NCBI GenBank assembly: GCA_026994125.1 | Contig: JALWRJ010000191.1 | Coordinates: forward strand, 1-6,833 | DNA: 6,833 nucleotides | DNA from: Cyclobacteriaceae bacterium | Lineage (GTDB): Bacteria; Bacteroidota; Bacteroidia; Cytophagales; Cyclobacteriaceae | Direction: 5' to 3' | Part shown: one piece after another, positions 1 to 4,929 of the stretch | Layout of the letters: the number at the start of each line of letters is the position of its first letter | How positions within the stretch are numbered: the first letter of the stretch is position 1 | Translations under genes and position numbers: made by a program | The notes under the pieces: generated by a model | What the model saw: the letters and a program-made list of their open reading frames with translations, nothing else | What the model was told of the DNA's origin: nothing | Database searches by the model: none

Positions 1-1373
1 CAAAAAAAGCACGCACCGCAGCTTGGGCAGCCTTTATTGATGAAGAAAAAGAGGCGCAGGCAACGGTAGCAACTTTATTGGAAAACCTGGCGCAAGCCAG
101 TAAAGATAAACAAATTGAAAACATTAAAAACGAGTTGGCCGGAGCTATTAATCCTCTAAAGTTAGATTCGGTAAAAGCTGCGAAGCGGGCATTACGGGTA
201 GTTAGAGGCCAGGGCTTGCCCGAACAAAAAGCCTTGGCTCAATGGCTGGCTGCCTTTTTAGCCAAGGCCGATGAAGATTATGGATCGCATTTATATAGCG
301 AATCGGTTCAGGCAGCTTTACAGGTGCCGGCTGTACCGGCTGCCTACGATACCAACTCTCAAATTGTAGATGGCCGCCAGGTATTGCAAGCCTGCTTTGA
401 TGCCGCTTTAGCCCGAGACCCACGCGTGCTGGCCTTTGGCGAAGATGTAGGTAAAATAGGAGACGTAAACCAAGCCTTTGCCGGCCTACAGGAAAAATAT
501 GGAAAACTAAGAGTAGATGACACCGGAATTAGGGAAACAACCATTATTGGTCAGGGGATAGGTTTGGCTTTACGCGGACTAAGGCCGATTGCCGAAATTC
601 AATACCTCGATTACCTGGTGTATGCCTTACCTACCTTAACCGATGATTTGGCTACCTTGCAATACCGAACCAAAGGCGGGCAAAAAGCTCCCTTAATTGT
701 TCGAACCCGGGGCCACCGACTCGAAGGGGTGTGGCACTCAGGTTCGCCCATGGGTATGCTATTGCATAGCTTGCGAGGCATTTATTTACTTACCCCGCGC
801 AACATGACTAAAGCAGCCGGTATGTATAATACCATGCTGGCTTCGGACGATACAGCCTTGATGATTGAAAGCCTGAACGGATACCGGTTAAAAGAAAAAA
901 TGCCTGCCAATATTAGTGAGTACAAAGAACCTATTGGTGTGCCTGAAGTATTGCGTGAAGGCCATGATGTAACCCTGATTACCTATGGCTCGATGTGCCG
1001 CATAGTAATGGATGCCGCACAGCAATTAGAAGAAGCCGGCATTTCGTGCGAAGTAATTGATGTACAAACCCTTATGCCGTTTGATGTGCACCATGCAATA
1101 GTTGAATCGGTTAAAAAAACCAACCGGGTGGTTTTTGCTGATGAAGATGTGCCCGGTGGAGCCAGTGCTTATATGATGCAAAAAGTGTTAGAAGAACAAG
1201 GCGGGTACCGGTTTTTAGACTCGGCTCCGGTAACGGTAACCTCTAAAGAACACCGCCCGGCATACGGCTCAGATGGAGATTATTTCTCTAAGCCTAATGC
1301 CGAAGAGGTTTTTGATAAGGTGTATAATCTTATGCACGAAGTTGAACCCGTAAAATACCCTGAAATTTATTGA
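1..1373 (+). CDS. Fused alpha/beta E1 component of a thiamine-diphosphate 2-oxoacid dehydrogenase (5' partial)
   Basis: The protein is the decarboxylating E1 subunit of a 2-oxoacid dehydrogenase complex (branched-chain/pyruvate type), which uses thiamine diphosphate to decarboxylate a 2-oxoacid and pass the acyl group to E2 lipoyl domains in the cytoplasm. The frame is open from base 3 with no stop, so the gene starts outside the window; the TTG at 78 is an internal Leu codon. Bases 3-350 encode a charged, Ala-rich helical stretch that links the alpha-type half to the beta-type half and includes a SHLYSES segment. The beta half follows: a transketolase-type pyrimidine-binding domain at about 354-900, with FGEDVG at 438-455 whose Glu (441-443) is the expected thiamine-contacting residue, then HRLEGVWHSGSP and PRNMTKAAG. 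A transketolase C-terminal domain covers about 939-1210, with DEDVPGGASAY and HRPAYGSDGDYFSKP near the end. As known for this family, Bacteroidota often carry such fusions of roughly 660-800 residues. The exact 2-oxoacid cannot be told from this half. Confidence 0.9.
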   Translation, partial: KKARTAAWAAFIDEEKEAQATVATLLENLAQASKDKQIENIKNELAGAINPLKLDSVKAAKRALRVVRGQGLPEQKALAQWLAAFLAKADEDYGSHLYSESVQAALQVPAVPAAYDTNSQIVDGRQVLQACFDAALARDPRVLAFGEDVGKIGDVNQAFAGLQEKYGKLRVDDTGIRETTIIGQGIGLALRGLRPIAEIQYLDYLVYALPTLTDDLATLQYRTKGGQKAPLIVRTRGHRLEGVWHSGSPMGMLLHSLRGIYLLTPRNMTKAAGMYNTMLASDDTALMIESLNGYRLKEKMPANISEYKEPIGVPEVLREGHDVTLITYGSMCRIVMDAAQQLEEAGISCEVIDVQTLMPFDVHHAIVESVKKTNRVVFADEDVPGGASAYMMQKVLEEQGGYRFLDSAPVTVTSKEHRPAYGSDGDYFSKPNAEEVFDKVYNLMHEVEPVKYPEIY

Positions 1374-2398
1374 TGTATCGATTTATATTTTTAGCATTAC
1401 CATTTTTAGTATTGCTGGGTTGCACTAGTAAAACCGAACATGCCAAATTAACCTTTTTGCTTAAAGGGAATAAAGCACTGGAAAAAGGCAATTTAGAAAA
1501 GGCACATTTTTTTTATAACGAGGCCATTAAAACCGATAGCACTTTTATTGATGCCTATTTAAATAACGCGTTGGTATTGCAACAACAAGGTAAGTTATAC
1601 GATGCCGTTACCATGTACGATGCTGTATTGGAGTTAGTTCCGCAAGATATGCCCACCCTTTATAAGCGAGCTAATTTGTATTTGGAGTTAGACCAATATT
1701 ACCGTGCTTTAGACGATGCCAAAGCCTTGTTGCCTGACTGGGTCGATTCGGCCAATGTATATTTTGTACAGGGGCTTGCATACACAAGATTGCATAACTA
1801 TGCCAAGGCGTTGCAAGCGTTTAAAACCTCCTTAACCAAAGACCCTAGCCTGGCCGAAGCCTATGTAAATATGGGCAATGTATTTTATTATGCCCACCAG
1901 CCCGATTCGGCCAAAATTTACTTAAACAAAGGGCTTACCATAAACAAAAACCAACCCAATGCGTACAATACCTTGGGTCTATTGGCACTACAACAAGGAA
2001 ACAATGAGCTAGCTATACATTATTTTGATGAAGCTTTACAGTTGGCTTCCGGTAACGCTTGGTATTTGAATAACAAAGGGTATGCTTATTTACAACTGCA
2101 TCGCTTAGATTCGGCCGAATACCTGATAAATACCAGCATGAAATTAGACCCCTATAACGCCTGGGTGTATCGTAATAAAGGCCTGTTAGAAAAAGATAAA
2201 GGTAATAACAGCAACATGCTAAAATATTTAAAAAAGGCATATCAGATGGATAAAGGGGTAGATAATTTGATGACTGATTTAGCTGAGGCTTATTTTTTAA
2301 ACGGGCTAAATACAAAGGCTTGCGAAATGCTTGAACAACTTCCTGATTCGGTTGTTTTGGCTAAAAAGAAACTATATTGTAGCAACTCTTCTCATTAA
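1373..2398 (+). CDS. TPR-repeat lipoprotein
   Basis: This 341-residue protein is a predicted lipoprotein made of tetratricopeptide repeats, and probably serves as a protein-interaction scaffold in the periplasm. The N-terminus has a short basic start, a hydrophobic core and a lipobox LLGC, with Cys17 as the acylated residue. From about residue 25 to 325 there are roughly nine 34-residue TPR units, starting near 25, 59, 93, 126, 161, 195, 229, 263 and 297, with typical Gly/Ala, Tyr and Pro positions (for example AYVNMGNVFYY, AYNTLGLLALQQG, AWYLNNKGYAYLQ). I chose the ATG at 1373 because it gives an ideal signal peptide; the TTG one codon upstream is less likely. The ATG overlaps the stop of the E1 gene as TGATG, which suggests translational coupling in one operon. 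No acidic run follows Cys17, so there is no clear surface-export signal of the kind known in Bacteroidota. The specific role is unknown; TPR folds do not define a partner. Confidence 0.9.
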   Translation: MYRFIFLALPFLVLLGCTSKTEHAKLTFLLKGNKALEKGNLEKAHFFYNEAIKTDSTFIDAYLNNALVLQQQGKLYDAVTMYDAVLELVPQDMPTLYKRANLYLELDQYYRALDDAKALLPDWVDSANVYFVQGLAYTRLHNYAKALQAFKTSLTKDPSLAEAYVNMGNVFYYAHQPDSAKIYLNKGLTINKNQPNAYNTLGLLALQQGNNELAIHYFDEALQLASGNAWYLNNKGYAYLQLHRLDSAEYLINTSMKLDPYNAWVYRNKGLLEKDKGNNSNMLKYLKKAYQMDKGVDNLMTDLAEAYFLNGLNTKACEMLEQLPDSVVLAKKKLYCSNSSH

Positions 2399-2400
2399 AA

Positions 2401-2423
2401 ATATAACTTAATTTAGGTTATAT
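2401..2423 (+). terminator. Possible weak hairpin terminator after the TPR lipoprotein gene
   Basis: Two bases after the lipoprotein stop codon, ATATAACTTA (2401-2410) can pair with TAGGTTATAT (2414-2423) around an ATT loop. This gives ten pairs, one of them a G-U wobble. The stem is very AT-rich and is not followed by a clear run of T, so it is at best a weak terminator or a transcript-end stabiliser. It lies where an operon end would be expected, before a new promoter region. Confidence 0.3.
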
Positions 2424-2452
2424 ATAAATTTAACAAATCTATATGGCTAAAT

Positions 2453-2470
2453 ATACCTAAATGTAGGTAT
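2453..2470. promoter_or_regulatory. Perfect 7-bp inverted repeat, possible operator
   Basis: ATACCTA (2453-2459) and TAGGTAT (2464-2470) form a perfect inverted repeat around AATG. A related TAGGTTAT sequence occurs on the + strand at 2414-2422, so the gap holds three TAGGT(T)AT-like sites. The right arm ends at the proposed -33 element of the downstream promoter, where a bound regulator could act. Binding is inference; short AT-rich palindromes also arise by chance. Confidence 0.3.
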
Positions 2471-2500
2471 TGTGTTGGTTTGGTTTTCTTTTGAATTTTG
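2470..2500 (+). promoter_or_regulatory. Candidate Bacteroidota-type promoter for the S74 fibre gene
   Basis: The primary sigma factor of Bacteroidota recognises TTTG/TTG near -33 and TAnnTTTG near -7. Here TTG (2470-2472) is followed after 20 bases by GAATTTTG (2493-2500), which matches the -7 element at five of six fixed positions. Transcription would start near 2507, giving a leader of about 30 AT-rich bases before the ATG at 2538. The leader ends in TTAAAATTTAAAATGCC, with no Shine-Dalgarno site, as is usual in this phylum. This is a motif match by eye only. Confidence 0.3.
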
Positions 2501-2537
2501 ATAGTGAAATTTATCTTCTATTAAAATTTAAAATGCC

Positions 2538-4898
2538 ATGAAAAGGATTAATAAATTAATCACGCTTATTTATGTTGTTGTTTTGGGCCTATTGGTAAGT
2601 GCGCATGCCCTTGCACAAACCACCATAAGCAAAATACCCTTTCAAGGATCGTTGTACGACCAGGGCAACCCGGTAAATGGGACCAAAACTATGGTGTTTA
2701 CCATATCAGCAGTAGGCTGGACGGAAACCCAATCGGTAACTGTTGTAAATGGCTTGTATTCAGTTGTTTTGGGTGCTGTTACCCCTTTTCCTACTACTTT
2801 ATTTGATGGGGTGGATGGGCAATCTATGGAAATCACAGTAGATGGCACCAGCATGGGCAGTGTTAATGTGTATGCCCCTTTTCAGGGCATTCCTCCCTTA
2901 ACAGACTCGAATGTAACCAAAGACATAACAGGATTACCAGACTCTGTTGGGTTTTATTCAAAACTGATAGGGGCACAGGACCCTTCCAATACTTCATTTT
3001 TTCAGGTAGCTGTTCAGGGATTGGCTAATACCAACGGGAATAATGTGGGGGTTAATGGAGAATCATGGAGTTCATCTGGAAGTTGGCAAATTGGTATTAG
3101 AGGAGTAGCCAATGGTGATGGTACCGGCCCACGATATGGGCTTCGGGCAGAAGTATTTGGAACCAACTCAGGTTATAGTGTGGCCGGAATAGGGTACAAC
3201 CTAATAACTCCACCAGACAATGCCACGGTTACCGGCCTTTATGGGCGTACGTTTAATGGTGGTTTAAATACCTACAGCATGGGCCTCAGGGGTAGAGCTC
3301 AGGGAACCGGGGGTATCAATATTGGCGTAAAAGGAGAAGCTTTAAACGGAGATGAAAACTGGGCCGGCTGGTTTGAAGGTGATGTTAAGATAACAGGCAA
3401 CCTTTCATTAGATGGTGCCAATCTATCCAATTCAAGTTTAGTTAATTTAAATATCTCCGACCCAGCCATTTTGGGTGGCCAAAGCTTTGCCGATATTTCT
3501 ATTGCCAACGACCCAGGTGGAGCCGACCCAACGGGCTATAGCAGCCAGATGTTTTTGCAAGGCAACAATACTCCTAACGTTCAGTTGGGAGGCCAAAGCT
3601 GGACCAATAATAACTTGCCTTTTATGAACCTATTTGGTTCAACACCCGATGGAGGGGGCTGGTATCAGGCTAACTTAACCATGAATGTAGATACCGATGG
3701 TACCTTTGAAGCAGGAAATATTGGCTTACATAAATCTGATATTGTAGGGCAAACAGTAGAAACCACCATTAATTTTGATGGTATGTTGGGTAGTATATCA
3801 GCTAGAGCGTTCGACTTAAATAATGGTGTAAATGGCTTTGTAAATATGGGAGCTAAATCCTGGGAAGGAAACAATGGCAACCGTAGGGGGTTTTTACATT
3901 TACAAGGTACTGAAGACGGCTTACCTAATGCCGATTCGCAAAGAATTTTTCTTGAAGTAAATGATGACGGTAGCGGTAGCTATGGATTTTTAGGGCTTAA
4001 AAATTACCAAGACGATGGTGGCGGAAATGGTGCAATAACAGTATCGTTAAATGGAGATAATGGTTCTATATATCTTGCAAGAGATGCCGGATATGTTAAT
4101 TTGAATGGACAAAATGGCACAGTAGATGCATCGGGTGATATGAGTGGAAACATACTAAGAGCAAATGAATTTAGTTTGAACAATGGAAAAGTTAGTGTTT
4201 CCTCGGCAAATAATGGCAATGGAGATTTTGGTGTTATGAATCTCGAATCACCGGTAGGAAACAGTAATAGAATTAGTATGGGCTTTGCCGATGTTGGTGA
4301 AAACTCAGGATATATAAGTATATGGCAAGACAATGGTGGAGGAAGTGATGAATATGTATTGATGAATACAGTACAAGGAGGGCCTGGAGGAGCACTTTTT
4401 GGATCGCTGTTTTTAAAAGATGATTTAGGAAATACAGTAAGTATAAATGGGTATGGGGATATAGGTGCCTCCGGCACCATTACGGCCCCAACCATTACAC
4501 AAACTTCCGACCGTAGGTTTAAAAAGAATATTGAACCTATTTATAATGCCCTTGGCAATACCCTCAAACTTAGGGGCGTTTCCTACCAATGGAAAGATAA
4601 TAGCAAACCCCAGCGCAAGCAAATTGGGGTAATTGCTCAGGAACTAGAAGCAATATATCCTGAGTTTGTACATACCGATGAAAAAGGGTATAAGTCGGTA
4701 AATTACGCCCAAATAACGGCTGTGCTTATTGAAGCCGTAAAAGAACTTAATGCCAAAGTAGAAGCCTTGGAAGGTAAAAACGAAAACCTGAAAGCGGCCT
4801 TAACCAAGGTAGAAGCCTTAGAAACGCAAATAAAAAGATTTGAGGAATTACTTTCCGGAGCTAAACCACAAGCAAAGGATGTAACCGCCTCTAGGTAA
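2538..4898 (+). CDS. Secreted fibre-like protein with C-terminal Peptidase_S74 intramolecular chaperone domain
   Basis: This 786-residue exported protein resembles the "tail fiber domain-containing" proteins of Bacteroidota. Residues 1-26 form a Sec signal peptide with likely cleavage at ALA|Q27. An N-terminal beta-rich module (about 27-117) is followed by Gly-rich repeats of GVxGxA type (about 157-274), a WAGWFEGDVKITGNLSL segment (275-291), and a shaft of larger irregular repeats (about 345-650). The C-terminus is an S74 domain. SDRRFKKNI starts at Ser657, with Lys662 five residues on, matching the Ser/Lys pair that drives autocleavage in phage endosialidase tailspikes. IGVIAQELE (696-704) and GYKSVNYAQI (717-726) are also family signatures. 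Residues about 728-772 form a coiled coil. As known for the family, S74 domains trimerise, assist beta-fibre folding and then cut themselves off in front of the Ser. If active here, about 130 residues would be released. No T9SS sorting domain or phage gene is visible. The ligand and function are unknown; a trimeric surface or released fibre is inferred. Confidence 0.88.
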   Translation: MKRINKLITLIYVVVLGLLVSAHALAQTTISKIPFQGSLYDQGNPVNGTKTMVFTISAVGWTETQSVTVVNGLYSVVLGAVTPFPTTLFDGVDGQSMEITVDGTSMGSVNVYAPFQGIPPLTDSNVTKDITGLPDSVGFYSKLIGAQDPSNTSFFQVAVQGLANTNGNNVGVNGESWSSSGSWQIGIRGVANGDGTGPRYGLRAEVFGTNSGYSVAGIGYNLITPPDNATVTGLYGRTFNGGLNTYSMGLRGRAQGTGGINIGVKGEALNGDENWAGWFEGDVKITGNLSLDGANLSNSSLVNLNISDPAILGGQSFADISIANDPGGADPTGYSSQMFLQGNNTPNVQLGGQSWTNNNLPFMNLFGSTPDGGGWYQANLTMNVDTDGTFEAGNIGLHKSDIVGQTVETTINFDGMLGSISARAFDLNNGVNGFVNMGAKSWEGNNGNRRGFLHLQGTEDGLPNADSQRIFLEVNDDGSGSYGFLGLKNYQDDGGGNGAITVSLNGDNGSIYLARDAGYVNLNGQNGTVDASGDMSGNILRANEFSLNNGKVSVSSANNGNGDFGVMNLESPVGNSNRISMGFADVGENSGYISIWQDNGGGSDEYVLMNTVQGGPGGALFGSLFLKDDLGNTVSINGYGDIGASGTITAPTITQTSDRRFKKNIEPIYNALGNTLKLRGVSYQWKDNSKPQRKQIGVIAQELEAIYPEFVHTDEKGYKSVNYAQITAVLIEAVKELNAKVEALEGKNENLKAALTKVEALETQIKRFEELLSGAKPQAKDVTASR
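3471..3600 (+). repeat. Short direct repeat encoding LGGQS, 114 bases apart
   Basis: TTGGGTGGCCAAAGCT (3471-3486) recurs as TTGGGAGGCCAAAGCT (3585-3600) with one mismatch. Both copies are in frame and encode LGGQS followed by Phe or Trp, 38 codons apart. They mark a short early repeat unit in the shaft of the S74 fibre protein and suggest a partial duplication. Confidence 0.6.
3570..4487 (+). repeat. Protein-level shaft repeats of the S74 fibre gene
   Basis: Three diverged units can be aligned by eye. Residues 345-430 run from LGGQSW to RAFDLNNG. Residues 431-550 run from MGAKSW to NEFSLNNG. Residues 551 to about 650 end in GYGDIGASGTI. Each unit has a Gly/Asn-rich opening, alternating hydrophobic strands with D-x-G turns (DTDG, DDGSG, DNGGG), then a closing NG-x-G-x-I-x-A-like segment. 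The style suits a beta-helical or beta-prism trimeric shaft. Boundaries are approximate and the third unit is the most diverged. Confidence 0.5.
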
Positions 4899-4929
4899 AC
4901 AATGGGTTTCAACTTAAACACAAAAAAAG

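Noticed and set aside
2533..2541. Two-codon reading frame ATG CCA TGA overlapping the fibre gene start
   Set aside because: It is too short to call a leader peptide, and the overlap is easily explained by chance in an A/T-rich leader.
4004..4495. 163-codon reverse-strand reading frame inside the fibre gene
   Set aside because: It lies wholly antisense to a strongly supported gene, is Pro/Ser/Phe-rich as expected from the complement of Gly/Asn-rich repeats, and shows no recognisable domain.
2538..4898. Prophage tail-fibre locus
   Set aside because: The S74 domain suggested phage, but the Sec signal peptide, the metabolic and envelope neighbours, and the lack of any other phage gene favour a cellular exported protein.
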